A DNA stretch of 64,000 nt from Parasphingopyxis algicola (GCF_013378075.1 NZ_CP051131.1:2864501-2928500); one strand, 5' to 3'. Numbered from the stretch's first letter, positions 1 to 8,547 are shown. Program-made: numbers and translations. Notes: a model not told the origin generated them from the letters alone.

Positions 1-170
1 CGGCGCCGGCGCGTATGCAGGAATATCCCGGGCGTGACGGTGCGCCGCCGATCCGCGTTATCGGCTGCAACATTTTCGATCCGGACGGCAATCTGATCGA
101 AATCAACCAGCTGCTGCGCGAAGGCGAGGACGTGCCAGCCAGCCTCCAACCGAACGAGACAGCCGAATAA
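1..170 (+). CDS. VOC (glyoxalase/bleomycin-resistance) family protein, C-terminal part
   Basis: Only the last 55 codons lie in the window; the 5' part is outside. The visible end contains IFDPDGNLIEI, the typical last strand of the vicinal-oxygen-chelate fold, whose Glu is usually a metal ligand. It ends in TAA at 168-170, which shares its last base with the ATG of the next gene (TAATG), so the two are probably translationally coupled. The substrate cannot be inferred. Confidence 0.7.
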   Translation, partial: APARMQEYPGRDGAPPIRVIGCNIFDPDGNLIEINQLLREGEDVPASLQPNETAE

Positions 171-1426
171 TGGCGGGCTGGCCGCTTCTGCTTGCCGGTC
201 TGTTGCAGGGCGGCGTCATTGCGTCCGAACCGTGCACCGATCCAGTCTATATGGTGGTGGCCGGCCCGACCCATGACCGCGAGCGCATGATGGCCTATGG
301 TCAGGCGATCGCGGACTCGCAGATTTACGACCGCCTCGGCGCCTATTACATCAATTCGCCGCGCGCCGTCGCGACGTTCGAGGGCGATGCGCCGCCCGGC
401 TATGCGACGCTGATCGTGCGATTTCCCTGTCTCGCCAATGCCCGGACCTTCTGGAACAGCGATGTTTATCAGAACGAGATCTTGCCGCTGCGCCAGAATC
501 CGAGCGCGGGGGATTATTTCGTGACCGTGTATCCGGAAATGCCCCTGCGGCCGGAGATGGTCGGCAAGGTCGGAGAGGCCGAATATCTCGTGCGGTTCGA
601 GGGCGGCGATATTCCGGAACGGCCCGTCTATGCCGATCCGCCGGGCCTCGTGCTCGGTGTCGATGCGGATTCGGCGGAACTGGCCGCGCCTTCGCCCGGT
701 TGGCCAGCGGCGCGTCTCTTGCGGCGCGACGAGACGACCGGCGAATCATGGCGGCTCGCGGCTGAGCGGGCGTCGGACTTCGACGGCGGCGTTGCACCGG
801 CGCTGACCGAGATTTACGTCACGCGCGGATCGATGCGCTTCGCGCGGGTCGCGCTCGGTCCGGGCGACTATGCGCGGCTCGGCACCGGTTACGATATGGG
901 CGAAGTCCGGCTCGGCGAAGACAGCGCGGTGCTGCTGTTTCGCTATCCGGACGGCGCGCCCGCCAGTCCGCAGCCCGAACCGCTGGTCGTCCGCGAAGCC
1001 GATACCGAATGGACGGCCGGAACCGTCGCGCGCGATGCCGGGGCCGAGGCGCGCGATGCCGGGGCCGAGGCGCCGCTGATGATCCGGCGGCTTTTCACCG
1101 ATCCCGAAACCGGCGCGCGGACGCATCTCGTGCGGCTGGCGGCGGGCGTATCGGTGCCCTGGGAAATCCATACCACGGCCGAGGAGGGCTATCTGCTCGA
1201 GGGCGATTACGTCCTTGCCGAATGCCTGCCGAGCGGGCGGCGCGATTACGACTATACGCCCGGCGGCTATTTCTACCGCCCGGCCGGTATCTTGCACAGC
1301 GGCCCCGACTCGACGACAACGACCGGCGCGACCTGGCTGATCCGGACGCCGCGTACGCTCGACGCGCTCTTCTACCCGGCCTGTCCGAGCGCGCCCGCAT
1401 CCCTTGAAGAGGAGGAAAGCCCATGA
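170..1426 (+). CDS. Secreted DUF1330-cupin fusion protein
   Basis: This 418-residue protein has a likely signal peptide (residues 1 to about 20, hydrophobic run WPLLLAGLLQGGVIA). Residues about 25-130 look like a DUF1330 domain (YMVVAGP, then PGYATLIVRFPCLANARTFW). The remainder looks like two cupin-type halves; the last, about 305-405, resembles DUF4437-type cupins (HTTAEEGYLLEGDY, then RPAGILHSGP). A 21-bp tandem repeat at 1030-1071 encodes DAGAEA twice in the linker before the last cupin. It overlaps the next gene by ATGA, so it belongs to an operon with the methyltransferase. No enzymatic function is known; the domain calls are by eye. Confidence 0.7.
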   Translation: MAGWPLLLAGLLQGGVIASEPCTDPVYMVVAGPTHDRERMMAYGQAIADSQIYDRLGAYYINSPRAVATFEGDAPPGYATLIVRFPCLANARTFWNSDVYQNEILPLRQNPSAGDYFVTVYPEMPLRPEMVGKVGEAEYLVRFEGGDIPERPVYADPPGLVLGVDADSAELAAPSPGWPAARLLRRDETTGESWRLAAERASDFDGGVAPALTEIYVTRGSMRFARVALGPGDYARLGTGYDMGEVRLGEDSAVLLFRYPDGAPASPQPEPLVVREADTEWTAGTVARDAGAEARDAGAEAPLMIRRLFTDPETGARTHLVRLAAGVSVPWEIHTTAEEGYLLEGDYVLAECLPSGRRDYDYTPGGYFYRPAGILHSGPDSTTTTGATWLIRTPRTLDALFYPACPSAPASLEEEESP

Positions 1427-2607
1427 CCCCGACCCTGCAGCATGCGATGAAACCCGAGCTGACGGTGGAAGAGGCCGCGCGCGGCCGGTTCGTCTCGGGT
1501 ATCCGCAGCCTGATCCTCAACGATCTCGCCGCCGATATGCGCGCCGGTTACGACAAGCGCGCCGAACCGGCATTCCGCCGCGAGCATGGCCGCGCGCCCG
1601 AAACGAGCCGCGAGGCGCATCTCGCGTTGCGCGGCGACCCGGCTTTCAACATCTACAGCGCGATGCGGGTCCAGGCGCAGAAGATGGTCTGGGCGAGCGT
1701 CGCCGATATCGTCGAACGCGATCTGGAGCGGATGGAAGCGGAAGCGGCGAAGGTTTCCGATGCGCCGGGCTCGCTGACGCTCGATGCCGATATGGCCGTG
1801 CCGCGCAATGTCGATGCGATCGACGTGCACCTGATGCCGGGCTCTTATACGCGCGGCGCGGATTCCCTCGAGGCCGGTGCGGTGTACGATCAGGGGCTGG
1901 CGGTCTTCTCGATGGGGCTGATGGGCGCCAATCTCGACGATATCGGGCTGTCGATGGCGCGCTATGTTCGCGGCAAATATCCGGACTTCGCGCCGCGCGA
2001 CATTCTCGATACGGGCTGCACGATCGGCCACAATACGCTGCCCTGGAAACGGGCCTATCCGGATGCCCGGGTCGAGGCGATCGACGCCGCGCCGGGCGGG
2101 CTGCGCTACGCCTCGGCGCGGGCGAAGATGCAGGGGCAGGAAGTGCATTTCCGGCAGATGTCGGCGGACGCGCTCGACTATCCCGACGAAAGTTTCGATC
2201 TCGTCTGGTCGTCCATGTTCCTCCACGAGATCTCGAAAAAGACGCGCGCCAAGGCGTTCGAGGAAGCGTACCGCGTGCTGCGGCCCGGCGGGCTGATGTT
2301 GCATATGGAATTGCCGCCCAACGACCAGATGGACGCGTTCGACGGCTTCTATCTCGACTGGGATTCCTACTATAATTCCGAACCCTTCTACAAAGGCTAT
2401 CGCGACGAAAGCCCGCCCGAGCTGTGCCGGCGCGCGGGATTCGCCGAAGAGGATTATATCCAGTTCGTCGTGCCGAGCATCGGCATCTATGGCGAGGAGG
2501 CGGTCGCCGATGCGATCGCGGCCGGGGAGGGCGAGGCCGTGGGGCAGGAAACCACCGGACGGCTCGCCGAAGGCGTGATGTGGTTCGGCTTCGGGGCGTG
2601 GAAATAA
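1423..2607 (+). CDS. Class I SAM-dependent methyltransferase (paralogue A)
   Basis: This 394-residue protein has an N-terminal helical domain of about 185 residues followed by a Rossmann methyltransferase domain. Motif I is DILDTGCTIGHN (about 193-204); an acidic residue ending the next strand (EAIDAAPG) and the FDLVWSSMFLHEI segment fit SAM binding. The N-terminal part carries VHLMPGSY, shared with the methyltransferase at 7276-8499 (IHCMPGSY), which also shares TIGHN and the C-terminal NNEPF/NSEPF segment. The two are paralogues of the same unusual long type. The start overlaps the upstream stop and the stop overlaps the next ATG. The methyl acceptor is unknown. Confidence 0.82.
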   Translation: MTPTLQHAMKPELTVEEAARGRFVSGIRSLILNDLAADMRAGYDKRAEPAFRREHGRAPETSREAHLALRGDPAFNIYSAMRVQAQKMVWASVADIVERDLERMEAEAAKVSDAPGSLTLDADMAVPRNVDAIDVHLMPGSYTRGADSLEAGAVYDQGLAVFSMGLMGANLDDIGLSMARYVRGKYPDFAPRDILDTGCTIGHNTLPWKRAYPDARVEAIDAAPGGLRYASARAKMQGQEVHFRQMSADALDYPDESFDLVWSSMFLHEISKKTRAKAFEEAYRVLRPGGLMLHMELPPNDQMDAFDGFYLDWDSYYNSEPFYKGYRDESPPELCRRAGFAEEDYIQFVVPSIGIYGEEAVADAIAAGEGEAVGQETTGRLAEGVMWFGFGAWK

Positions 2608-2864
2608 TGCGCGGCGAGCCACCGATCAAACCGGAGGATGCGCCGGACAGCATTTATGGTCCCGACGGCAAACCGCGTTTCTTTGCCGAGCCCGGCATGG
2701 ACCGGTTCGTCGCCGTCGTCATGAATCTCGCCCAGGAAGTCTGGGTGCAGGAGGAGCGGCTGATGGCGCTCGAGGGCGAGAAAGCCGATCCCGAAGCGCG
2801 CGACGCGAAGCTCAAGGCCTTTATCGACCGGGTGTTCGACCCTATCCGGGAATCCGACGCCTAG
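2607..2864 (+). CDS. Small helical protein paired with methyltransferase A
   Basis: This 85-residue acidic protein starts by TAATG overlap with the methyltransferase stop. Its middle part, FFAEPGMDRFVAVVMNLAQE, followed by a run with VQEERLMALE, resembles the segment FLADPEEEKMLSMLMAVIGE then VLRERLDTVE in the 121-residue protein at 6810-7175. That protein also sits beside a copy of the same methyltransferase. The pattern suggests a coiled-coil partner or subunit of the enzyme. No known family is recognised and the function is inferred from context only. Confidence 0.7.
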   Translation: MRGEPPIKPEDAPDSIYGPDGKPRFFAEPGMDRFVAVVMNLAQEVWVQEERLMALEGEKADPEARDAKLKAFIDRVFDPIRESDA

Positions 2865-2908
2865 GCGTCTGTAACCGCGACGGGCAGAGGCGCGAAAGAC
2901 ATTCAGCC

Positions 2909-3571
2909 ATGCGCATCAACGCCGATTTTTCCCAACGCGCCGTCGTCCGCCCGGGCGATGTCGACTGGGTCGCCTCGCCGATGGCCGGCGTCGAGCGTCA
3001 GATGCTCGACCGGGTCGGCGAGGAAGTGGCGCGGGCTACCTCGATCGTGCGCTATGCAGCCGGTTCGCGTTTCTCCGAACATGTCCATGGCGGGGGCGAG
3101 GAGTTCTTCGTGCTCGACGGCGTTTTTTCGGACGAAAGAGGCGATTATCCGGCCGGCACCTATGTCCGGAACCCGATCGGCACCCGGCATGCGCCGCATA
3201 GCGAAGACGGCTGCACGATCTTCGTCAAGCTGCACCAGTTCGACGATAAGGACACAGCGCATTTCTCGATCGACACGCGCGCCGCGGAATTCCGGCCCGG
3301 GTGGGCCGAGGGGTTGAGCGTTCTGCCGCTCCACGCATTCGGCGCCGAGTCCGTTGCGCTCGTCCGCTGGGAGCCGGGAACGACATGCACCGGCCGCCGG
3401 CATCCGGGCGGCGCGGAAATACTCGTCCTCGACGGCGTATTCCAGGACGAGCAGGGCGACTATCCGGCCGGCAGCTGGATCCGCCACCCGCATCTCGCCG
3501 AGCATCGCCCGTTTTCCGAGCAGGGCTGCCAGATCTACATGAAAACCGGTCACCTACCCGACATCGCCTGA
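2909..3571 (+). CDS. ChrR-like double-cupin protein
   Basis: This 220-residue protein has two similar cupin modules, about 45-105 and 150-210. Module 1 has HVHGGGEEFFVLDG and later TRHAPHSEDGC; module 2 has RRHPGGAEILVLDG and AEHRPFSEQGC. Module 1 keeps the His/Glu metal-ligand pattern of the cupin domain found in the anti-sigma factor ChrR, but no N-terminal zinc anti-sigma domain is present, so this is not a classical anti-sigma factor. A metal-dependent sensor or dioxygenase-like role is possible. It starts 44 bp after the previous operon and may be transcribed with it. Confidence 0.75.
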   Translation: MRINADFSQRAVVRPGDVDWVASPMAGVERQMLDRVGEEVARATSIVRYAAGSRFSEHVHGGGEEFFVLDGVFSDERGDYPAGTYVRNPIGTRHAPHSEDGCTIFVKLHQFDDKDTAHFSIDTRAAEFRPGWAEGLSVLPLHAFGAESVALVRWEPGTTCTGRRHPGGAEILVLDGVFQDEQGDYPAGSWIRHPHLAEHRPFSEQGCQIYMKTGHLPDIA

Positions 3572-3685
3572 GGGCTGGCCGCAATCCGGTCGCGGCGTCG
3601 CGCTGTGGACGAGCGCATGGCTATTCGGCCCTTTCAAGGATATCAGCGGCTTGGGGGTCGTGTTTGCGTGGGGGGGACCGTGTCC

Positions 3686-5284
3686 ATGAATTATGGCAGC
3701 TTTTTCTATGACTATACGCCGCATGGCTATTGTATCCTGTGGCAGCCGGAACTGGTCTGGACCCATGTCGTTTCCGATGCGCTGATCGCGCTCGCCTATT
3801 TTTCGATACCGATCGCGATTCTCTATTTCATCCGAAAACGTCCCGATATCCGGTTCGGCTGGATCGCGACGCTGTTCGCCGCCTTCATCCTCGCCTGCGG
3901 CGCGACGCATGTGATGGGGATCTGGACCTTGTGGAACGGCGATTACGGCATCCAGGCGCTGATGAAGGCGTTCACGGCGCTCGTTTCGGTCATCACCGCC
4001 ATCGCCCTCTGGCCGCTCGTGCCCAAGGCGCTCGCGGTGCCGTCGGCCGCGCAGCTGCAGAGCGCCAATGACGAGCTTTCGGCGCTGGTCGCCGAACGCG
4101 ATGCCGCGCTGGTTCGATTGCAGAGCGAAGTCGAGGAACGGACAAAGGCCGAAGAGGCGCTGCTGCAGGCGCAGAAGATCGAGTCGATCGGTCGGCTGAC
4201 CGGCGGCATCGCGCATGATTTCAACAATCTTCTGCAGGCCGCCTCGGGCAATATCGAACTGATCAAGACGCGCGGCGGCGAGGATGAGCGCGTGTCCCGA
4301 TGGGTCGGCAACGCCGGTGCGGCGATCGAGCGGGGCAAGCGGCTGACCTCCCAGCTGCTCTCCTTCTCGCGGACGCAGAAGATAGAACTCGAGCCGCTTT
4401 CGGCGGGCGAGGTCGTCGACGAAGTCGCCGAGATGATCCGCCGCACCATCGGGCCGCAGATCGATCTCTCGATCCGCACGGCGCCGGCGAACACGGGGGT
4501 TCTGGCGGATCGGACGCAGCTCGAAATGGCCATCCTCAATCTCGCGATCAATGCGCGCGACGCGATGCTCGAGGGCGGCCGGCTGGAGGTTGCGGTGCGC
4601 CCGGTGGAGCTGCTGGTGAGCGAGCGGGATCTGCCTGCCGGCGACTATGTCGATATCATTGTATCGGATACCGGCACCGGCATCGATCCGGACATCCTGG
4701 CGAGAATATTCGAACCCTTCTTCACGACCAAGGAAACCGGGCAGGGGACAGGTCTCGGCCTTTCCATGGTGTTCGGCATGGCGCGCCAATCGGGCGGGAC
4801 GGCGTTCGTCGAATCGACCGGCGAGAGCGGAACGACGATCACGATCCGCCTGCGCCGGTCGCACGAAGACAATGCCGAAGCCGATCGCGACGCCGAACGG
4901 GTCGCCGGCCCCGCCACACTGCCAAATCTCGAGATTCTGCTGGTTGATGACGAGGACGATGTCCGCGGGGCGGTCGCCGATATGCTCACCCATCTCGGCT
5001 GCCAGGTCATCCAGGCGGCGGACGGGGAGGCGGCGGTGACGGAGATGTTGGGCGGGCGGTTCGATCTCGCGCTGCTCGACTTCGCGATGCCGGGCCGGTC
5101 GGGCGGGCGCGTGGCCGAGATGCTGCGGGTGATCCGGCCCGATCTCCCGATCGTCTTTATCAGCGGCTATGCCGATACCGACGCGCTCGAACAGGCGGCG
5201 GGCGGGGATTACCGTCTGCTTCACAAACCGTTCAGCGATCACGAACTCGCTGCAGCGATCCGCGCCGCGATGGCCTCGGGTTAG
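3686..5284 (+). CDS. Hybrid histidine kinase with ethylene-receptor-like membrane domain
   Basis: With the ATG at 3686 (GGGGGGA eight bases upstream; GTG at 3680 is an alternative) the protein is 532 residues. Residues 25-110 form three transmembrane helices that closely match the plant ETR1 ethylene-binding domain (DALIALAYFSIP, then FILACGATHVMGIWT). Asp31, Tyr38, Ile41, Pro42, Cys71 and His75 correspond to ETR1 D25, Y32, I35, P36, C65 and H69 at a constant offset of six; Cys65 and His69 bind copper in ETR1. A coiled coil follows, then the HisKA H-box (GGIAHDFNN, His177), an HATPase (DTGTGI, GTGLGLS) and a receiver domain with phosphoacceptor Asp465 and Lys514. No output domain is present. 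The ligand is unproven. Confidence 0.88.
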   Translation: MNYGSFFYDYTPHGYCILWQPELVWTHVVSDALIALAYFSIPIAILYFIRKRPDIRFGWIATLFAAFILACGATHVMGIWTLWNGDYGIQALMKAFTALVSVITAIALWPLVPKALAVPSAAQLQSANDELSALVAERDAALVRLQSEVEERTKAEEALLQAQKIESIGRLTGGIAHDFNNLLQAASGNIELIKTRGGEDERVSRWVGNAGAAIERGKRLTSQLLSFSRTQKIELEPLSAGEVVDEVAEMIRRTIGPQIDLSIRTAPANTGVLADRTQLEMAILNLAINARDAMLEGGRLEVAVRPVELLVSERDLPAGDYVDIIVSDTGTGIDPDILARIFEPFFTTKETGQGTGLGLSMVFGMARQSGGTAFVESTGESGTTITIRLRRSHEDNAEADRDAERVAGPATLPNLEILLVDDEDDVRGAVADMLTHLGCQVIQAADGEAAVTEMLGGRFDLALLDFAMPGRSGGRVAEMLRVIRPDLPIVFISGYADTDALEQAAGGDYRLLHKPFSDHELAAAIRAAMASG

Positions 5285-5293
5285 GCCGACCGG

Positions 5294-6019
5294 CTAGGAG
5301 CGATCGAGTTCGACGAGCTCGTAGCGATTCATCATATAGCCGTCGATGCTGCCCTTCACGAGCAGCGAATCCGCGTCGGCGGTGATCCACATGTCGAAAT
5401 CGGGGTGCTGCGTGCCGCCCATCCCCGGGCCGTCGTCATAATAGCGGTAATGGCGGCATTCGAAGGTTCCGGCTGCGACCGTCACTTCCTCCTCGCCGAC
5501 ATATTCCATGCCGATATTGACTTCCGAGATCAGCGGCGGCGTCGCGCCGCGATGGTCGGGCGAGGGGACGAAGACGCGGATCATCCGCCGGTGCGGCCCT
5601 TTGGCGAGGTCCATGCATTGGGTGAGGAATCCGTCGCCGACGACCGGGTGCGTGCCGAAGCCGTCGATCGCCCCGTCCATCGGCATGCGCTGCGAGAGCC
5701 GGCCGATCGACGGGCCGAAGCTTTCGCACTCGATGACCTGGCTGTCCCAGTCGGCATGCAGCCAGCCCGATCCGAGGAATTCGTCGCCCAGGGTCAGATG
5801 GACGTGCAGGTCCTGCGGCCGCCGTTCGGCGTCGAGATGGTAGATGATGTCGCGCAGCACCGTCGGCTCGGGTTCCTCGATCTCGCAGCGCGCGCGCATG
5901 ATCGTCGAGCCGTCGCCATGATGGGTGAAGGTGAACCATTCGCGCCCGCGCTCCCGGCCTTCCCATTCGGGTTTGACCGACGTGTAACTGATCTTTCCGC
6001 TGACAGTGCGATGTTGCAT
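5294..6019 (-). CDS. Uncharacterised 241-residue protein
   Basis: No family is recognised. The protein is soluble, with no signal peptide or membrane helix, and appears rich in beta strands, with an HxH pair (LHVHLTLGD) and repeated Tyr/His-rich stretches near the end (CRHYRYYDDGPGMGG). The start is set by AGGGGAGT just upstream of the ATG. An 18-bp palindromic operator lies 59 bp upstream in the divergent promoter shared with the membrane protein at 6121, so it probably belongs to the same regulon as the catabolic genes. Lipocalin-like or hydrolase-accessory roles are possible but unsupported. Confidence 0.75.
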   Translation of the reverse strand: MQHRTVSGKISYTSVKPEWEGRERGREWFTFTHHGDGSTIMRARCEIEEPEPTVLRDIIYHLDAERRPQDLHVHLTLGDEFLGSGWLHADWDSQVIECESFGPSIGRLSQRMPMDGAIDGFGTHPVVGDGFLTQCMDLAKGPHRRMIRVFVPSPDHRGATPPLISEVNIGMEYVGEEEVTVAAGTFECRHYRYYDDGPGMGGTQHPDFDMWITADADSLLVKGSIDGYMMNRYELVELDRS

Positions 6020-6078
6020 GGGACTCCCCTATCTGATCGCATCGGACCATGCCCGTGCATTTAGGGCTTGCCAAGTGA

Positions 6079-6096
6079 AATTTGTCCGGACAAATT
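6079..6096. promoter_or_regulatory. Palindromic operator, site 1 (perfect)
   Basis: AATTTGTCCGGACAAATT is a perfect 18-bp palindrome between divergent genes, 24 bp before the ATG at 6121 and 59 bp from the start at 6019. Identical or near-identical copies lie at 8530, 14422, 15213 and 34741. The GT(N4)AC core fits GntR-family operators. The likely ligand is the GntR/UTRA protein at 20485-21222. Confidence 0.85.
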
Positions 6097-6120
6097 ACGG
6101 CCAATCAAAGGAGGGGCGCC

Positions 6121-6813
6121 ATGGAATTTCTGACGGCCAACGAGCTGAGCATCCTGCGCTGGGTGCATATCATCGCCATGGTCTATTGGCTGGGCGGCGA
6201 ATGGGGTGTGTTCCAGACCAGCTATCATGTCACCAATCCCGCGCTCTCGCTCGAGGAGCGCCGGCGGCATATGGAGACCGCCTATCGCATCGACATTCTC
6301 GCGCGCACGGGCATCGTCCTCCTGCTCCCGCTCGGCCTGCATATGGGCAAGCTCTACGGTTTCGTGCCGATCCTCGAGGGCGCCGGAATCTGGTGGATGT
6401 GGCTGTTCTTCGCGATCTGGCTAGCGATGACCTGGACGGCTTACATCAAGCGCGAGACCGATATCGGGATCAAAGTGACGCGGGCGGAGGAACTGCTGCG
6501 CTACCCGCTGATCGCGGCGCTCTTCGTGATCGCCTTCATGGCCTGGGGCGGCACGGGGCCCGTCGAGTCCGGGCCGGGCAATTTCTGGTATCCGGCGAAG
6601 ATCGGGCTCTACGCCTTTGCGCTGTGCATTGGCCTCTTCCTCAGGCTCGTCATGCGCCGCTGGACGGTGCGTTTCCGCAAGCTCGCCGAAGGGCCCGACG
6701 CGGCCGAAGAGGCGGCGCTGGCGCGCGAGATCGGCCAGGCGCGGATCTCGGCCTATATCTACTGGATCACGATCGCGGGCGTCTGCTTTCTCGGGGCCGT
6801 GAAGCCCTTCTAA
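6121..6813 (+). CDS. Six-helix integral membrane protein (paralogue 1)
   Basis: This 230-residue protein has about six transmembrane helices. Helix 1 contains LRWVHIIAMVYWLGG; a His followed by W-L-G in the first helix recalls CopD-like and related small heme or copper membrane proteins, but this is weak. It is a paralogue of the 227-residue protein at 14489 (VHLLLFVLWLGADVGVF against VHIIAMVYWLGGEWGVF; both end in a KPF/KPVL tail). The start follows AAAGGAGG at 6108. It lies directly downstream of operator site 1. A transport or redox role is possible; none is shown. Confidence 0.78.
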   Translation: MEFLTANELSILRWVHIIAMVYWLGGEWGVFQTSYHVTNPALSLEERRRHMETAYRIDILARTGIVLLLPLGLHMGKLYGFVPILEGAGIWWMWLFFAIWLAMTWTAYIKRETDIGIKVTRAEELLRYPLIAALFVIAFMAWGGTGPVESGPGNFWYPAKIGLYAFALCIGLFLRLVMRRWTVRFRKLAEGPDAAEEAALAREIGQARISAYIYWITIAGVCFLGAVKPF

Positions 6814-7175
6814 CTGTCCCGCAACTCGTCGACTACATCCTGGACCGGCGGTTCGAACTCTTCGAGCGCCTGTAGCGCCTGTTGCGGGCCGCGCATCACC
6901 CGGGCGATATATTCGCGGATCATCTCGCCGCGCTCCTGCCCGGCCTCGCGATCGGGCTCGTAGCGCTCGATATCGTCGCGGCTGATCGTGCCCTTCGCGT
7001 CCAGCAGCCGTTCGACCGTATCGAGCCGCTCACGCAGCACCGAGATCTCGCCGATCACCGCCATCAGCATGGAGAGCATCTTCTCTTCCTCGGGATCGGC
7101 GAGAAAGTCGGGCCGCTTGCCCTTGGCCTTCAGATTGGCTCGCGTCATCCAGTCGATCGGTTCGTTGCTCATCAT
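6810..7175 (-). CDS. Small helical protein paired with methyltransferase B
   Basis: This 121-residue protein is highly charged and probably mostly helical (VLRERLDTVERLLDAKG). Its central part resembles the 85-residue protein at 2607-2864, which accompanies the other methyltransferase copy. Here it lies downstream of methyltransferase B on the same strand, separated from it by a short repeat element at 7181-7268. The stop overlaps the convergent gene end at 6813. Either of two adjacent ATGs (7175 or 7172) may be the start. The function is unknown; a partner of the methyltransferase is inferred from the duplicated pairing. Confidence 0.7.
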   Translation of the reverse strand: MMSNEPIDWMTRANLKAKGKRPDFLADPEEEKMLSMLMAVIGEISVLRERLDTVERLLDAKGTISRDDIERYEPDREAGQERGEMIREYIARVMRGPQQALQALEEFEPPVQDVVDELRDS

Positions 7176-7180
7176 TTACT

Positions 7181-7268
7181 CCGTTCGGGCTGAGCCTGTC
7201 GAAGCCCTGCCCTTTCTTTGAACCCGTGCAGAATAAGAACAGCCCTTCGACACGCTCAGGGCCAACGG
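7181..7268. repeat. Palindromic repeat, CTGAGC-TGTCGAAG family (copy 1)
   Basis: Inverted arms CCGTTCGGGCTGAGC and GCTCAGGGCCAACGG, containing TGTCGAAG and CTTCGACA, flank a spacer. A second copy lies inside a coding sequence at 22691-22776. This is a REP-like element of a type common in sphingomonads (family knowledge). Confidence 0.8.
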
Positions 7269-7275
7269 GAAAGGG

Positions 7276-8499
7276 CTACTCGGCTGCCTCCTGAATGGCT
7301 TCGGCATTCTTCCATGCGCCATAGGCGTTCCATACCGCCGCGCGGCCATGGTCTTCGGATTCGCCGGTCGGCGCTTCGGGGAAAATATCGGTGTCGACGA
7401 CCGCGCGGACGCCGACGGTGAACAGCTCGTCGCGCCCGAAACCGGCCTTCACCATCTCCTCCTTGAGATCGAGCGCATGCATCGCCGACCAGAAGGGCTC
7501 GTTATTGTTGAAGGCGTCCCAGTCCCGGATGAACTGCTCGTAGAGCGGCATATCGTCCGAATATTGCGGCTGCTCGACATGGAGCATCAGCCCGTCGTCC
7601 GCGAGCACGCGATAGCCTTCCGCGATGATTTTCGGCAGCGCCTTGCCGGACAGTTCATGCAGGAACATCGTCGTCTGCACCCAGTCGAAAGTGCCGTCCT
7701 CCCAGCGCGAGAGATCCTCGGCATTGGCCTGGATGAAGCGGATATTGGTGGCGCCGAGCGCCTGGGCGCGGGCATGGCCGTAGCGCAGCGACGGTGCGGC
7801 CGTATCGATCGCGAAAAATTCGGTGTCCGGGAAGGCGAGCGCAAGCGGCACGACATTATGGCCGATCGTGCTGCCGATATCGAGCACGCGCCGGGGTTCC
7901 CAGCCGGGCCGCTCCTTGCGGACCCACTCGACAAGCGCCTGCCCGCCGCCATCGTTGAGCGCGCCGAGCGCGCCGCCCGTTGTCGCGAACAGGCCGCAAT
8001 CGTAATTGGCGCCCGCCGAAACGTCGTCCGGCCGTTCCTCGCCATGATAGCTGCCCGGCATGCAGTGAATGTCGACGGCGGCCTGGTAGCGCGGCACCGC
8101 GACCGAGGGGTCGAGTTCGAGCGTATCCTTGCCGTCGTTGAATGCGCGCGCCTTGGCATCGAGTGCGTCGAGCTGGCGCAGCACCATCGCGCGGCCGTTC
8201 TGCTGGCGCATTTCCATCGAGTTGCGTTTCAGCGCCGACCAGAAGCGGTGGAACGGGTCTTCGTTCATCGCATGGCGGATCTCGAACCGGTCCTTGGGTT
8301 CGCGGCCATGCTCCTTCACGAAGGCGGGCAGCACGCGCCGGTCATAGGCCAGCTTGTTGCCCGGGCCGAGCGTACCGGCGAGAAACTTGTTGAGGTTGGC
8401 GAGAAAGTCGAACCGCGCCGCCTCGTCATGGCGGGGTTCGGGAAACATCTCATGCCGCGATACGGCGGTATAGGGCGGGGCGACGTCGATCTTGCTCAT
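7276..8499 (-). CDS. Class I SAM-dependent methyltransferase (paralogue B)
   Basis: This 407-residue protein is a paralogue of the enzyme at 1423-2607. It has the same long helical N-terminus, IHCMPGSY, motif I VLDIGSTIGHN (about 205-215), FFAIDTAAPSLRYG for the SAM ribose-binding strand, and TFDWVQTTMFLHEL. A palindromic operator lies 30 bp upstream of the start codon, so repression by the regional GntR protein is likely. The helical partner gene lies downstream. The substrate is unknown; the shared MPGSY motif lies outside the Rossmann core and could shape the acceptor site. Confidence 0.82.
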   Translation of the reverse strand: MSKIDVAPPYTAVSRHEMFPEPRHDEAARFDFLANLNKFLAGTLGPGNKLAYDRRVLPAFVKEHGREPKDRFEIRHAMNEDPFHRFWSALKRNSMEMRQQNGRAMVLRQLDALDAKARAFNDGKDTLELDPSVAVPRYQAAVDIHCMPGSYHGEERPDDVSAGANYDCGLFATTGGALGALNDGGGQALVEWVRKERPGWEPRRVLDIGSTIGHNVVPLALAFPDTEFFAIDTAAPSLRYGHARAQALGATNIRFIQANAEDLSRWEDGTFDWVQTTMFLHELSGKALPKIIAEGYRVLADDGLMLHVEQPQYSDDMPLYEQFIRDWDAFNNNEPFWSAMHALDLKEEMVKAGFGRDELFTVGVRAVVDTDIFPEAPTGESEDHGRAAVWNAYGAWKNAEAIQEAAE

Positions 8500-8529
8500 C
8501 TATCCTCTCCGAGATTGTCCTCGACTCAT

Positions 8530-8547
8530 AATTAGTCCGGACAAATT
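8530..8547. promoter_or_regulatory. Palindromic operator, site 2 (one mismatch)
   Basis: AATTAGTCCGGACAAATT differs from the perfect palindrome at one left-arm base. It lies between divergent methyltransferase genes, 30 bp from the start at 8499 and 73 bp before the start at 8621. Confidence 0.82.

Noticed and set aside
3554-5242. A 562-codon open frame on the minus strand opposite the hybrid kinase
   Set aside because: The plus strand has a full kinase with every expected motif. The antisense product is Arg/Asp-rich and has no family.
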